Positions 1-9,052 of a stretch of DNA of 64,000 bases are shown here, one piece after another. Made by a program: the position numbers and the translations under genes. The first letter of the stretch is position 1. The number at the start of each line of letters is the position of its first letter. Where the stretch lies: contig JAQXEG010000044.1 of assembly GCA_029250945.1 (NCBI GenBank), positions 98,087-162,086 on the forward strand, written 5' to 3'. The notes beneath the pieces were generated by a model. That model saw only the letters and a list, made by a program, of their open reading frames with translations, was not told the origin of the DNA and did not search any database. The DNA is from Yoonia sp. (GTDB lineage: Bacteria > Pseudomonadota > Alphaproteobacteria > Rhodobacterales > Rhodobacteraceae).

Positions 1-545
1 GCGATATCAATTGCCTCAGCTGTGGCATGGGTGCTCCAACGGTTGCTGCTGCCCGATGCGCTACGGATTCTGCGACAGTTGTAGCTACCGATATGGTCGA
101 TGCCTGTAACGGTCGTGTCCAGAATTTCAGTTGCTGCGGGTTGCAGGCTATGCTGTTCCCACATCGCCATCCGCAACGCGATAGCACAGGTTGTTTCCAC
201 CGGATTGATCAGCACCTGACCGACGCCCGCCAGATCAACGCGGGTTCGAATGTGACAGGTGTTCGACGCCTCAAAATCATCCATGACATCGAAACGGCCC
301 GCGGTATTCAGTGCGGCCAAACACGCCGCGGGTGTGGCCAACGCCCGATCCAATCGCCAGTTGGTGAACAAGGTCACAGGCTCGGTCACGTTAAGCGGCG
401 CAAGCGGGTTCCATTCTGGCGGGATCACGCGGTCGGCCTTGATCACGACCAAGACCGCTCCCCAGATCACAGTCACCATGCACAAACGAAAAAGCACGCC
501 CAAGATGCGGGCGCGCTTTGATGGTTTGATCGGATCGTCCGCCAA
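1..545 (-). CDS. Extensin-like C-terminal domain protein (partial, 3' end off window)
   Basis: An open minus-strand frame starts just after the ahcY stop and runs off the window edge, so at least 181 codons are seen and the C-terminus is missing. A single hydrophobic segment (about residues 14-35) suggests membrane anchoring or export. The exported part carries ACLAALNTAG, CHIRTRVDL, TCAIALRMAMWEQ, IGSYNCRRI and STHATAEAIDIA, the pattern of the bacterial extensin-like C-terminus family, which is related to the LAS/VanY metallopeptidase fold. The H-to-D spacing in HATAEAID is what a zinc site would need. The start is uncertain: TTG at 543-545 lies three bases beyond the ahcY stop and is coupled to it, while ATG at 477-479 would start inside the hydrophobic segment. 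Substrate and cell-wall role are unknown. Confidence 0.75.
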   Translation of the reverse strand, partial: MADDPIKPSKRARILGVLFRLCMVTVIWGAVLVVIKADRVIPPEWNPLAPLNVTEPVTLFTNWRLDRALATPAACLAALNTAGRFDVMDDFEASNTCHIRTRVDLAGVGQVLINPVETTCAIALRMAMWEQHSLQPAATEILDTTVTGIDHIGSYNCRRIRSASGSSNRWSTHATAEAIDI

Positions 546-546
546 T

Positions 547-1935
547 TTAGTAGCGGTAATGCTCTGGCTTGAACGGGCCTTCGACGGTGACGCCGATGTA
601 GTCCGCCTGTTCTTTGTCCAGTGTCGACAGCTTTACGCCGATACGGTCAAGGTGCAGGCGCGCAACCTTTTCATCCAGATGCTTGGGCAGGATGTAAACG
701 CCAGGCTGGTATTCGTCGCCCTTGGTCCACAACTCAATCTGCGCGAGCACTTGGTTGGTGAAGGATGCGGACATCACAAACGACGGGTGGCCTGTTGCGT
801 TACCAAGGTTCAGCAAACGCCCCTCGGACAGCAGGATCAAGCGGTTGCCGTTTGGCATCTCGATCATATCGACCTGTTCTTTGATGTTGGTCCACTTGTG
901 GTTCTTCAGGCTCGCCACCTGAATTTCATTGTCAAAGTGGCCGATGTTACCAACGATCGCCATATCCTTCATCTCGCGCATATGCTCGATGCGGATCACG
1001 TCCTTGTTGCCTGTAGTGGTAACAAAGATATCGGCAGTTGCGACAACGTCTTCGAGCGTCGTCACCTGAAAACCGTCCATCGCCGCCTGCAATGCGCAGA
1101 TCGGGTCAACCTCGGTCACGATCACACGTGCGCCCGCGCCCGACAGGGACGCAGCCGAGCCTTTGCCAACATCGCCGTAGCCCATGACCACTGCGACCTT
1201 GCCGGCCATCATCGTGTCAGTCGCGCGGCGAATGCCGTCGACGAGGCTTTCCTTACAACCGTATTTATTGTCGAATTTCGACTTGGTCACACTGTCGTTC
1301 ACGTTGATCGCGGGGAATGGCAGCTGGCCGTTCTTATGCAGATCATACAGACGGTGCACGCCGGTTGTTGTTTCCTCGGATACACCCAAGATCGCCGCTC
1401 TGGTTTTCGCAAACCAACCGGGTGTTTCGGCAATGCGTTTCTGGATCTGCGCCTTGATGACTGTTTCTTCCTCGGAAGATGGCACAGACAATACGTCTTC
1501 GCCTGCTTCCATGCGTGCGCCAAGCAGCACGTACAATGTCGCGTCACCGCCATCGTCGAGGATCAGGTTCGCGCCCTCGGGGAACATGAACGATTTGTCC
1601 AAGTAATCCCAATGCTCTTCCAGTGACTGGCCCTTGATCGCGAACACGGGCACACCGGATTCGGCAATCGCCGCCGCCGCGTGGTCTTGGGTCGAGAAGA
1701 TGTTGCAAGACGCCCAACGCACATCGGCACCCAAAGCGACCAGCGTTTCAATCAGAACAGCCGTCTGGATCGTCATATGCAATGATCCGACGATGCGCGC
1801 GCCGGCCAGCGGCTTGCTCACGCCAAATTCGCTGCGTAGCGCCATCAGCCCCGGCATTTCAGTTTCGGCAATATCCAGCTCCTTGCGGCCAAAGCCTGCG
1901 AGTGCGATATCTTTTACAATATAATCAGTTGCCAT
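547..1935 (-). CDS. ahcY: S-adenosylhomocysteine hydrolase
   Basis: This cytoplasmic enzyme (462 aa) reversibly splits S-adenosylhomocysteine to homocysteine and adenosine and so relieves product inhibition of methyltransferases. The N-terminal part reads [20 protein letters not shown]; the NAD-binding Rossmann motif [13 protein letters not shown] lies mid-protein, and the C-terminus ends KPEHYRY as in the family. The insert of about 40 residues typical of proteobacterial enzymes is present. I start it at MATDYIVKD (ATG at 1933-1935), with AAGGA about ten bases upstream; an in-frame ATG 54 bases further upstream would add an unconserved leader. The upstream gap to the divergent HD-hydrolase gene is only 60 bases and I see no SAH or SAM riboswitch in it. 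Confidence 0.97.
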   Translation of the reverse strand: MATDYIVKDIALAGFGRKELDIAETEMPGLMALRSEFGVSKPLAGARIVGSLHMTIQTAVLIETLVALGADVRWASCNIFSTQDHAAAAIAESGVPVFAIKGQSLEEHWDYLDKSFMFPEGANLILDDGGDATLYVLLGARMEAGEDVLSVPSSEEETVIKAQIQKRIAETPGWFAKTRAAILGVSEETTTGVHRLYDLHKNGQLPFPAINVNDSVTKSKFDNKYGCKESLVDGIRRATDTMMAGKVAVVMGYGDVGKGSAASLSGAGARVIVTEVDPICALQAAMDGFQVTTLEDVVATADIFVTTTGNKDVIRIEHMREMKDMAIVGNIGHFDNEIQVASLKNHKWTNIKEQVDMIEMPNGNRLILLSEGRLLNLGNATGHPSFVMSASFTNQVLAQIELWTKGDEYQPGVYILPKHLDEKVARLHLDRIGVKLSTLDKEQADYIGVTVEGPFKPEHYRY

Positions 1936-1995
1936 GTTCGGCACATCCTTTTCATCTGGTTGAGGGGCATTTAGCACCGCAACCCGCATCCGACA

Positions 1996-2604
1996 ATGGT
2001 CACGAGGTCACAGTTGAAACAACCACGCGCATGGCAACGGATGTTATCGGGCCGCAGGCTTGATCTGCTGGACCCAACCCCGATGGATATCGAGGTGGCC
2101 GACATCGCACATGGGCTTGCGTTTGTGGCGCGTTGGAATGGGCAGACAATTGGTGATTATGCCTATTCGGTGGCCGAACATTCGCTACTTGTCACTGATA
2201 TCTATACGGCCATGAACCCTAGCGCGCCGATCAAATGGCAGCTGGCAGCACTGCTGCATGACGCCCCCGAATATGTGATCGGGGATATGATCAGCCCTGT
2301 GAAAAACGCTGTGGGTCCGGGATATGAGGTGCTGGATGACCGGCTAATGGCCGCGATCCACATCCGCTTTGGCCTGCCCGCGCAAATTCCTGTCGCTGTT
2401 AAAAAGCAGATCAAAAAGGCAGATAAGATTTCCGCGTGGCTTGAAGCAGTGCAAATCGCCGGATTCACTGAGGCCGAAGCGGACAGGTTCTTTGGCAAAA
2501 TAGCCCCTGTTATGGCCAAATCGCTTGAAATTCGCTTGCGTCCGCCCGTCGAGGTCCGACATGATTTCACCGCCCGCCATGCCGCATTGATGGAACGCCT
2601 ATGA
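1996..2604 (+). CDS. HD-domain phosphohydrolase (YfbR-like)
   Basis: A 202-residue HD-superfamily metal-dependent phosphohydrolase. The metal ligands are visible: His in SVAEHSLLV, the HD pair in [12 protein letters not shown], and the distal Asp in [12 protein letters not shown]. The last motif resembles the YfbR-type 5'-nucleotidases, so a deoxynucleoside monophosphatase role is plausible, but the substrate cannot be read from sequence. The N-terminus [18 protein letters not shown] is typical of alphaproteobacterial members. It is divergent from ahcY and overlaps the following acetyltransferase gene by four bases (ATGA), so the two are probably co-translated. No strong Shine-Dalgarno sequence precedes the chosen ATG. 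Confidence 0.85.
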   Translation: MVTRSQLKQPRAWQRMLSGRRLDLLDPTPMDIEVADIAHGLAFVARWNGQTIGDYAYSVAEHSLLVTDIYTAMNPSAPIKWQLAALLHDAPEYVIGDMISPVKNAVGPGYEVLDDRLMAAIHIRFGLPAQIPVAVKKQIKKADKISAWLEAVQIAGFTEAEADRFFGKIAPVMAKSLEIRLRPPVEVRHDFTARHAALMERL

Positions 2605-3107
2605 TTATGCTTAACACCCGTGTGCGCCCCGCCGTGTCAGGCGACGCCGCGCAGATAACCCGCCTTTTAAATACGATCATCGATGCGGGTGGGACGACAG
2701 CGTATCAGACGCCCTTTGATGTCGATAAGATGCGGCATCACTGCATCAACCGTCCCGATCTTGTCTGCTCACACGTCGCCATTTCAAATGGGCAACTGTC
2801 GGGCTTTCAATACGTTGGGTGGGCCACAAGCGCCGATACGATGCCGGACGGCTGGGCCATGATCGCCACATTCGTCGGGCTGGACCGTGGCAAAATGGGA
2901 ATCGGGCAAAAACTGTTTTCCGCTACGAGATTTGCGGCCAAAGCAGCGGGGGTTCAGGTGCTGGACGCCACAATCCGCGGCGATAACGTGGGCGGGCTAA
3001 AGTATTACGGCGGGCTTGGGTTCACCGATTACGCGGAAATCCCAAACCTGCCGCTGGCCGACGGAACGCCAGTGACCCGCATCCGTAAAAAGCTGATGCT
3101 GACTTAA
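2601..3107 (+). CDS. GNAT-family N-acetyltransferase
   Basis: A 168-residue GNAT acyltransferase using acetyl-CoA on an unidentified amine or amino-acid substrate. The N-terminus VRPAVSGDAAQITRLLN is the usual first strand-helix unit. The acetyl-CoA loop is degenerate and reads VGLDRGKMGIGQKLFSA (the usual form is Q/RxxGxG/A), followed by the late motif GLKYYGGLGFTDYAE. It overlaps the HD-hydrolase stop by four bases; ATG at 2607 is an equally usable in-frame start. The protein ends with RIRKKLML, typical of phosphinothricin or amino-acid acetyltransferase-like members, so the fold is clearer than the substrate. Confidence 0.85.
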   Translation: MIMLNTRVRPAVSGDAAQITRLLNTIIDAGGTTAYQTPFDVDKMRHHCINRPDLVCSHVAISNGQLSGFQYVGWATSADTMPDGWAMIATFVGLDRGKMGIGQKLFSATRFAAKAAGVQVLDATIRGDNVGGLKYYGGLGFTDYAEIPNLPLADGTPVTRIRKKLMLT

Positions 3108-3126
3108 AGAAGCCCGACATCACGCA

Positions 3127-3336
3127 ATGCGCGGCGGCGCCATTCATCAGCCTCGCGTTGTTGCCACGGTGCGGTCAGGCGCGGGTGCATCGGTTGTGTC
3201 CCGCGCCCTTGTGCAGGACGATCTGGATCGTGGGCGACTGATCGCACTGCATCAAGGAAAACGCGATGGGTTAGGGTACTACATCAAAACGCTTGGCGGC
3301 GCGCCCAGCGCCAAGGTCAAAGCATTTCAAAGCTAG
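3127..3336 (+). pseudogene. Remnant of a LysR-type regulator C-terminus
   Basis: The 240-base gap between the acetyltransferase and regA contains no complete gene. One plus-strand frame encodes GASVVSRALVQDDLDRGRLI followed by YYIKTLGG and KVKAFQS. This resembles the end of the effector-binding domain of GcvA-like LysR regulators (pattern G-x-x-V-x-x-x-x-L-V-x-x-D-L-x-x-G-R-L-V, then YYLV, then AFRDWL). There is no HTH region and no upstream remainder of the gene, so I read it as a decayed fragment. A short minus-strand frame over the same bases also looks protein-like but has no proper start. Similarity was judged by eye only. Confidence 0.4.
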
Positions 3337-3350
3337 CTGTTACAGCAGAC

Positions 3351-3902
3351 CTAGCGCGGGCTGCGTTTGGCCAAGATGCGTTGCAGCGTCCGGCGGTGCA
3401 TGTTCAGACGGCGGGCTGTTTCTGATACGTTGCGGTCGCACATTTCAAACACACGTTGGATATGTTCCCACCGCACGCGGTCCGCGCTCATGGGGTTTTC
3501 TGGTGGTGGGGGCAGCTCACCCTCGTGATCCAGCAGGGCGTTGGTAATGTCGGTCGCGTCCGCAGGTTTCGCCAGATAGTCTGTCGCGCCGATTTTCACC
3601 GCAGCAACCGCTGTTGCAATCGCACCATAGCCGGTCAGTACCACGATCCGCGCATCTGGGCGCCGTTCGCGCAACAGCTCAACCACATCAAGCCCGTTGC
3701 CATCACCCAACCGCAAATCACAAACCGCGTAGGCGGGCGGGCGAGCAGTCGCAATCGCCTTGCCAGCCGCAACAGAGCTAGCGGTTTCAACCGAAAACCC
3801 GCGTTTTTCCATTGCCTTCGCAAGGCGTTTCACAAACGCCTCATCATCATCAACAAGAAGCAGTGAAGGATCGTCACCGATTTTCAGATCAATCATGTCC
3901 AT
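3351..3902 (-). CDS. regA: RegA/PrrA/ActR-type redox response regulator
   Basis: This 183-residue DNA-binding regulator is the output partner of RegB and controls photosynthesis, respiration, carbon and nitrogen genes under changing oxygen in related bacteria. The receiver domain shows the acidic cluster VDDDEAF near residues 17-23, the phospho-acceptor Asp62 in CDLRLGDGNGLD, Thr90 in VVLTGYG and Lys112 in LAKPAD. A proline-rich linker (ELPPPPENP) leads to a Fis-type HTH with WEHIQRVFEMCDRNVSETA and the recognition helix RRLNMHRRTLQRIL, nearly invariant in RegA proteins. It follows senC on the same strand with 62 bases between and faces regB. Start: ATG at 3900-3902 with GGAG upstream; the third residue is another Met. 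Confidence 0.95.
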   Translation of the reverse strand: MDMIDLKIGDDPSLLLVDDDEAFVKRLAKAMEKRGFSVETASSVAAGKAIATARPPAYAVCDLRLGDGNGLDVVELLRERRPDARIVVLTGYGAIATAVAAVKIGATDYLAKPADATDITNALLDHEGELPPPPENPMSADRVRWEHIQRVFEMCDRNVSETARRLNMHRRTLQRILAKRSPR

Positions 3903-3964
3903 CTCGCTATATCTCCTGCCTCGGTTAGTTTAGAAATAGCTTTGCGGTGTCTGTGGTCAACTGA

Positions 3965-4573
3965 TTACGTCGCAGCGGCGAAACAGGCAACCGTATCAGC
4001 AACCTGTTCGGGCGTGGTATCCTGACGGAAAAATTCCACAAAGCCGACGTCGGGCAGTGTCAGATAACTGAATGTCGAATGGTTCATCAGATAATATTCG
4101 GGATCGTCACCCGATTTCGAATAAACAGTGCGGTAGGCCTTTGATGCTGCAGCAGTCTGCGCTTGTGAACCGGTCAGGCCAATTGCCTTAGGGTGAAATA
4201 GATCGGCATAATCTGCCACAACCTCTGCCGTATCGCGGGCTGGATCGATGGTAATGAAAACGGGCGTCGCGTCGATTCCGCGTTCCTCTAGGATATCGAC
4301 CGCGGCGGCGTTGCGCGCCATATCAATGGGGCAGACATCGGGGCAAAATGTGTATCCAAAATACAGGATCGTCGGTTCGGTAATGATGTCCTGGTCAGTG
4401 ACGGTTTCGCCCGCTGCATTGATCAGCTCAAACGGGCCGCCGATCGCACCGCCGCCGACGGCCGTTGATCCGCAATCCGCCAAGGTCGGCGTGGTCAGCT
4501 GCGTCACCGCAAACGTTCCACCGACAACAGCCACCATCGTCACCGCGGCCCCGATCGCAATAATCTTTGACAT
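3965..4573 (-). CDS. senC: SCO1/SenC/PrrC copper chaperone
   Basis: This 202-residue membrane-anchored thioredoxin-fold protein has an N-terminal hydrophobic helix (residues 3-24) and a periplasmic domain. The copper/redox motif is FCPDVCP, with the distal His in LMNHSTFSY, as in SCO proteins. Family role: copper delivery to cytochrome c oxidase CuA and, in PrrC/SenC, modulation of RegB/PrrB signalling. Its position between regA and the divergent regB reproduces the conserved reg/prr arrangement. An extra Cys follows the anchor (ADCGSTAV) and another lies near the C-terminus (ACFAAAT). The start ATG is at 4571-4573, and the regB start is 84 bases away on the opposite strand, so both promoters must share that gap. 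Confidence 0.93.
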   Translation of the reverse strand: MSKIIAIGAAVTMVAVVGGTFAVTQLTTPTLADCGSTAVGGGAIGGPFELINAAGETVTDQDIITEPTILYFGYTFCPDVCPIDMARNAAAVDILEERGIDATPVFITIDPARDTAEVVADYADLFHPKAIGLTGSQAQTAAASKAYRTVYSKSGDDPEYYLMNHSTFSYLTLPDVGFVEFFRQDTTPEQVADTVACFAAAT

Positions 4574-4657
4574 GACGCACCCTTATATTTCGTCGCATTG
4601 ATGAACCATCGCACAGGGTTTACCAATAGCCCAGCGTGTCGCAGTCAAGGGTCCGTG

Positions 4658-6031
4658 ATGTCTGATATCGAATTCGAAATGTTTGAAGAACGCCGCAGAA
4701 GCGATTGGATCAGGCTGCGTACGCTTGTCACCCTTCGGTGGGTTGCGCTGTTGGGGCAAACCATTGCCTTGGTGGTGGCAGTGCAATTGTTCGGGCTGCA
4801 ACTTCAGACCGGATTGGCGGCGATGACCGTCGGCGTATCTGTCATCGTTAATCTGGTGATCAGCTTTATCTATCCAGACAACAAACGCCTGCGCGAGCGT
4901 GAAGCATTCTATATGATCGTGTTCGACATCGTGCAGCTTAGCGTCATGCTGTATCTGACGGGTGGCCTGAATAACCCGTTTGCGATGCTTTTGCTTGCGC
5001 CTGTGACGATTGCCGCTGCGGTTTTGCATTTGTCGAGCACTGTCATGCTGGGTGCCGCTGCGATCATTGTGACCACGTTGCTTAGTCAGTTTAACCTGCC
5101 GTTGATATCCGCCACGGGTCAAGAACTTGCCCTGCCGGGATTGTTCCAATTCGGGTTCTGGATCGCACTTGTGATCGCAGTCTTATTCCTTGCGATCTAT
5201 GCACGGCAGGTCACCACCGAAATGCACAACATGGGTGAGGCCCTTTTGGCGACGCAGTTGGCATTGTCACGCGAACAAAAACTGACCGATCTTGGTGGCG
5301 TTGTGGCAGCAACCGCGCATGAACTTGGCACACCACTTGCCACCATTATGCTTGTCAGCGGCGAGATGCGTGATGAGCTGGGCGATGATCCCGATCTTGT
5401 CGAAGACATTGATCTGATCCATGCCCAAGCGACCCGCTGTCGCGAGATTTTGCAATCCATGGGGCAGGCCGGCAAAGACGACCTTCAAATCCGAGAGGCC
5501 CTGATTGAGGCGCTTGTGCAAGAAGCCGCCGAACCGCACGCAGGGCGCGGCAAAACCATTACCTACGATGTTGGCCCCGCAGGACCCGACTGTCTGGACC
5601 ACCCGATCATGCCACGCCGACCAGAGATTGTGCACGGGCTGCGCAACCTGATCCAAAACGCCGTGGATTTCGCGGAAACGACCGTGGACATTACAATCAG
5701 CTGGACAAAAACAGAGCTCCGCGTGCAGATCAGCGACGATGGCGCGGGTTTTCCCAGCAGCGTGCTAGGGCGAATCGGCGACCCGTTTGTTAGTCAGCGA
5801 AGTGCGATGGTCGATGTGCAAAAGCGCCCCGGCTATTCCGGTATGGGTCTGGGGATGTTTATCGCCAAGACTTTGTTGGAACGTTCTGGTGCGCGGCTGT
5901 TGTTTCGCAATAGCCCGCGGCAGGTCTATGGATCGGGCGGTGCCGTGATCGACGTTATCTGGCCACGGCAGGTTTTGCACACTAAGGGACGTGTTGCATT
6001 GGGCGAAAACCAGAAAAACGTCACCACGTAA
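4658..6031 (+). CDS. regB: RegB/PrrB-type membrane sensor histidine kinase
   Basis: A 457-residue redox-sensing kinase that phosphorylates RegA. Six hydrophobic segments fill about residues 25-185. The quinone-binding heptapeptide GGLNNPF is intact between segments, the H-box is ATAHELGTPLATIML, the redox-active cysteine lies in ATRCREIL of the dimerisation region, and the ATPase domain has NLIQNAVDFA (N box), DDGAGFP (G1) and GMGLGMFIAKTLLER (G2). All signature residues for quinone and thiol control are present, so the protein should be functional. I start at MSDIEFEMFEERRRSDW (ATG 4658-4660); an ATG 60 bases upstream would overlap the senC promoter region. Confidence 0.95.
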   Translation: MSDIEFEMFEERRRSDWIRLRTLVTLRWVALLGQTIALVVAVQLFGLQLQTGLAAMTVGVSVIVNLVISFIYPDNKRLREREAFYMIVFDIVQLSVMLYLTGGLNNPFAMLLLAPVTIAAAVLHLSSTVMLGAAAIIVTTLLSQFNLPLISATGQELALPGLFQFGFWIALVIAVLFLAIYARQVTTEMHNMGEALLATQLALSREQKLTDLGGVVAATAHELGTPLATIMLVSGEMRDELGDDPDLVEDIDLIHAQATRCREILQSMGQAGKDDLQIREALIEALVQEAAEPHAGRGKTITYDVGPAGPDCLDHPIMPRRPEIVHGLRNLIQNAVDFAETTVDITISWTKTELRVQISDDGAGFPSSVLGRIGDPFVSQRSAMVDVQKRPGYSGMGLGMFIAKTLLERSGARLLFRNSPRQVYGSGGAVIDVIWPRQVLHTKGRVALGENQKNVTT

Positions 6032-6038
6032 ATCGCGC

Positions 6039-6054
6039 TTAACCCGACATTAAC
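6039..6054 (+). promoter_or_regulatory. Full CtrA-type binding site
   Basis: TTAA-CCCGACA-TTAAC is an exact match to the CtrA full consensus TTAA-N7-TTAAC. It lies in the 69-base gap between regB and the broken PAS sensor gene, about 47 bases before that gene's start codon, a normal place for CtrA activation or repression. CtrA is the cell-cycle and lifestyle regulator of alphaproteobacteria. Binding here is inferred from the motif only. Confidence 0.55.
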
Positions 6055-6100
6055 CTTCATGCGTCAGTTTCGTTTACGGGGCATTAAGGGACAAAACGCG

Positions 6101-7610
6101 ATGTCATTGGGACTGATTGAACTTATCGTGGCCATCGGCTGCGCAGCTATTTTAACATCTATGGTATGGATCCGCCTATGGGCGCTGCTGCCACATAGGA
6201 TGCGACGACGCGAAAACGGCGCAAACGACGCGATTGTATTTCTGCTTGGGGACGACACCGTCACCGATATGTCCACCTCTGCCGAAGTGATGGCGAAACG
6301 GTTGGACAAGATAGATCCAGACCGCGACGCATTGATCTGCATGATCACTGGTATCTTCCCCGATCTTGACCCGCTCCTTGCGGGGGATGGGGTGCTTTGC
6401 AAAACGCTGGATGCACCGGAATTCACTGGCGTAAAACTGGACGCTGACCGCAACGAAACGCGCCTGATCCTTTCCATTTATAGCCAGACTGACAGCGCCC
6501 TGATAGATGACTTTTGTGCCCGCACCGATAACGACGGCAATCTGGCTTGGGCCAACGATGCGTTTTTGGGGTTTTCAGATGCTTGTACCGACGACGATCA
6601 TGGGCTGCCCCGCCTCTCTCCAGAAACATTGTTCAGCGACTGCGATCTTGCATCTGCCCGACCTGATCAACCGGTGCGCTGTTCCCTCAAAACCCGCGAA
6701 AGCGACGCACCCCATTGGTTCGACATTACAACGATCAAAACTGAATCCGGCGCGTTCCACTATGCGTCTAATGCAAACGGTATTGTCCGCGCGGAACTGG
6801 CACAGCGCAAATTCATGCAAACGCTAAGCCAGACATTTGCCCAACTCTCGATCGGACTTGCGATCTTTGACCGCAAACGACAACTGGCCACGTTCAATCC
6901 GGCGCCGCTGGATATGACTGATCTAAATTTCGAGTTCTTATCTGGACGTCCGACTCTGGATGCCCTGCTAGATCGGCTGCGGGATATGCGCATGCTGCCC
7001 GAGCCAAAGGATTATGCATCCTGGCGCGAACAGTACAGCGCCATGGAAAAAGCCGCCAAAGCCGGATCATATTCCGAACACTGGAACCTTCCCGACGGCC
7101 AGACATTTCGCGTCACAGGTTAGCCGCATCCTGATGGTGCCTTCGCGCTGCTGTTCGAAGATATCAGCGCAGAGGTATCCCTGACGCGCCGCTTCCAGTC
7201 GGAAATCAAAACAAGCCAGGCTGTTTTGGACAACCTCAACGATGCCATCGCCTTCTTTTCAAACAGCGGAAATCTGGTGCTGGCGAACGCGGCCTATTGC
7301 GACCTGTGTGGCACTGATCTGACCAATGGGCTGATGCAATATGACCTGCGCGTCGAATTGCGCAAATGGCAGGACCGTTGCACCCCAACCCGCATCTGGA
7401 CAAACCTGCGCGAATTTTCAAAAGAGCTGGGCCGCCGCCAAACATGGACCGACACCACAAATATGTGGTGACGGGCGTCAGATCACCTGTCAAGCCGAAC
7501 CTATCGCTGGCGGTATGACGATGATGCACTTCCGGTTCGAGGCGCCCCTGCGGCCAACGCTCCAGAAACTGACCCAACGCGATGACGCGTTACTGGCGAT
7601 CAAAGGTTGA
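6101..7610 (+). pseudogene. Broken PAS-domain sensor, DivL-like
   Basis: The frame starting MSLGLIELIVAIGCAAI (one membrane helix, then PAS-like blocks) stops at TAG 7121-7123, but the same frame continues past it with PHPDGAFALLFEDISAE and SLTRRFQSEIKTSQAVLD, typical family sequence. The stop is therefore most simply a CAG-to-TAG change. A second break follows at TGA 7469-7471, where the remaining homology (GDGRQITCQAEPIAGGMTMM) is found in the +1-shifted frame, ending at TGA 7608-7610 just after LTQRDDALL. Relatives located before tsaE continue here into a histidine-kinase-like dimerisation and ATPase region, which is absent. Two inactivating lesions plus truncation make this a pseudogene; the DivL assignment rests on gene position and domain type. 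Confidence 0.75.
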
Positions 7611-7650
7611 ATTGACTTGCAGGTGACAGCCCAAGGCATAATCTTGGAGC

Positions 7651-8115
7651 ATGGTGAAATTCGACCTCTTTCTGCGCGACAATAACGCAACAACCGCCTT
7701 TGGTGCGGCGATTGCACCGGTTCTTATTGGTGGCGACTGCATTCTTTTGACTGGCGACATCGGCGCTGGGAAAACGGCCTTTGCCCGCGCTGTAATACAA
7801 ACGCGTCTTGGCCGCCAAGAGGACGTCCCCTCACCGACATTTACGATTGTTCAGACCTATGAGACCAAAACTGTCGATATCTGGCATTGCGATCTTTACC
7901 GACTAACCAGCCCCGATGAAGCGTTTGAACTAGGCTTAGACGATGCATTCGAAACGGCGATCTGCCTGATTGAATGGCCTGATCGCCTTGGTGATACAGC
8001 GCCCAAAAACGCTGTTCACATGATGTTTGAAACCCGCGATGATGGTCGGCAAGTGACCGTGACAATGCCTGATGGGTTGCGATCCGATTTGCGACAGGGT
8101 CTGCAAAATGTTTGA
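7651..8115 (+). CDS. tsaE: tRNA threonylcarbamoyladenosine biosynthesis ATPase TsaE
   Basis: This 154-residue P-loop ATPase energises the TsaBDE complex that makes t6A37 in ANN-decoding tRNAs. Walker A is GDIGAGKT at residues 35-42, followed by VPSPTFTIVQTYE, the WHCDLYRL strand and CLIEWPDRLG near the C-terminus, all diagnostic for TsaE. It begins 40 bases after the broken sensor gene and its last codons overlap the start of the phosphotransferase gene by eight bases, opening a tightly packed run that continues through addA. The ATG at 7651 has only a close GGAG upstream. Confidence 0.95.
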   Translation: MVKFDLFLRDNNATTAFGAAIAPVLIGGDCILLTGDIGAGKTAFARAVIQTRLGRQEDVPSPTFTIVQTYETKTVDIWHCDLYRLTSPDEAFELGLDDAFETAICLIEWPDRLGDTAPKNAVHMMFETRDDGRQVTVTMPDGLRSDLRQGLQNV

Positions 8116-9052
8116 TATTTTGCGCGACACGCGTTGGGCCAACAGCGCATGTGCACCGATCGCGGGCGACGCATCTGCGCGCCGTTATTTTCGGATCGGA
8201 CCGCCCGACGCGATCCTGATGGATGACCCGACCCATAGCACGCAACGCTTTGCAGACGTCGCTAACGCATTGCTTGCAATTGGCCTGAGCGCACCGGAAA
8301 TTCATGCCCATAATCCCGATAGTGGCACGATGATTATTGCCGATCTGGGGCAGACCGAATTTGCAAAACATCTAACGCATCATCCATCAGACGCCGCCGA
8401 ACTATACAAAGCGGCAACAGACGTCCTATTGCAAATCACCCAACGGAAACCTGCGCTTAAACTATCCGAAATGACGCATCAGGTCGCCGTGGAAATGATT
8501 GATTTGGCTGCTTTGCATTATGCGGATAATGCGGCGGCAAATGACGATATTGCCAGTGGATTGCGCGACGCGTTTGATGCCTATGTCGCACATGATCTTC
8601 ACTTCGCACTTCGGGATTTTCACGCTGAGAATTTGATCTGGCGCCCCGACCGATTTGGCTTGGATCAGGTCGGCTTGCTTGATTTTCAGGACGCCTGTTT
8701 TGCGCCCATTGGTTATGACATGATGTCGTTGATCCGCGATGCGCGGCGCGATGTCCCGTCCGCGTTGGCCGACAAAGTCATGGCAGATTTTTGTCATGGC
8801 ATCGGGGAAACCCAAGAGGATTTGTCTGCGCATCTCGCCTGCGTGGGGGTTCAACGGAATCTGCGCATATTGGGAATATTTGCTCGCCTCGCCCACCAAG
8901 AAAACAAGCCGCAATACCTTACCCTATTGCCACGTGTCTGGCGGTGTCTGATGATTGATCTGGATCATCCAGCATTGGGAAAATTACGCGGCATTGTCCT
9001 TGGCGCGCTGCCCCCACCCGACAACGCCACACTACAAAGGTTAACGCCATGA
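8108..9052 (+). CDS. amgK: AmgK-like sugar kinase (aminoglycoside phosphotransferase fold)
   Basis: A 314-residue APH-fold kinase. The N-lobe carries AGDASARRYFRI and the C-lobe the catalytic loop LRDFHAENLIW followed by metal-binding LLDFQDACFAPIGYDMMSL. In AmgK the enzyme phosphorylates the anomeric hydroxyl of MurNAc/GlcNAc for peptidoglycan recycling. Pairing with a MurU-like nucleotidyltransferase directly downstream (ATGA overlap) supports that function, as these two steps bypass de novo UDP-MurNAc synthesis. The start ATG at 8108 overlaps the tsaE stop, giving translational coupling. An APH acting on another small molecule cannot be excluded. Confidence 0.82.
   Translation: MFDILRDTRWANSACAPIAGDASARRYFRIGPPDAILMDDPTHSTQRFADVANALLAIGLSAPEIHAHNPDSGTMIIADLGQTEFAKHLTHHPSDAAELYKAATDVLLQITQRKPALKLSEMTHQVAVEMIDLAALHYADNAAANDDIASGLRDAFDAYVAHDLHFALRDFHAENLIWRPDRFGLDQVGLLDFQDACFAPIGYDMMSLIRDARRDVPSALADKVMADFCHGIGETQEDLSAHLACVGVQRNLRILGIFARLAHQENKPQYLTLLPRVWRCLMIDLDHPALGKLRGIVLGALPPPDNATLQRLTP

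Noticed and set aside
259-1626. A 455-codon plus-strand open frame opposite ahcY
   Set aside because: It is antisense to an unmistakable ahcY, has no recognisable motif, and its composition follows from the codon bias of the gene on the other strand.
1936-1995. SAH or SAM riboswitch upstream of ahcY
   Set aside because: The 60-base gap is too short and shows neither the conserved core nor pairing of known classes.
3128-3284. Minus-strand frame ending in READEWRRRALRDVGLL as a small protein gene
   Set aside because: There is no credible start or ribosome site and no family I can name; it lies across the better supported LysR-like remnant.
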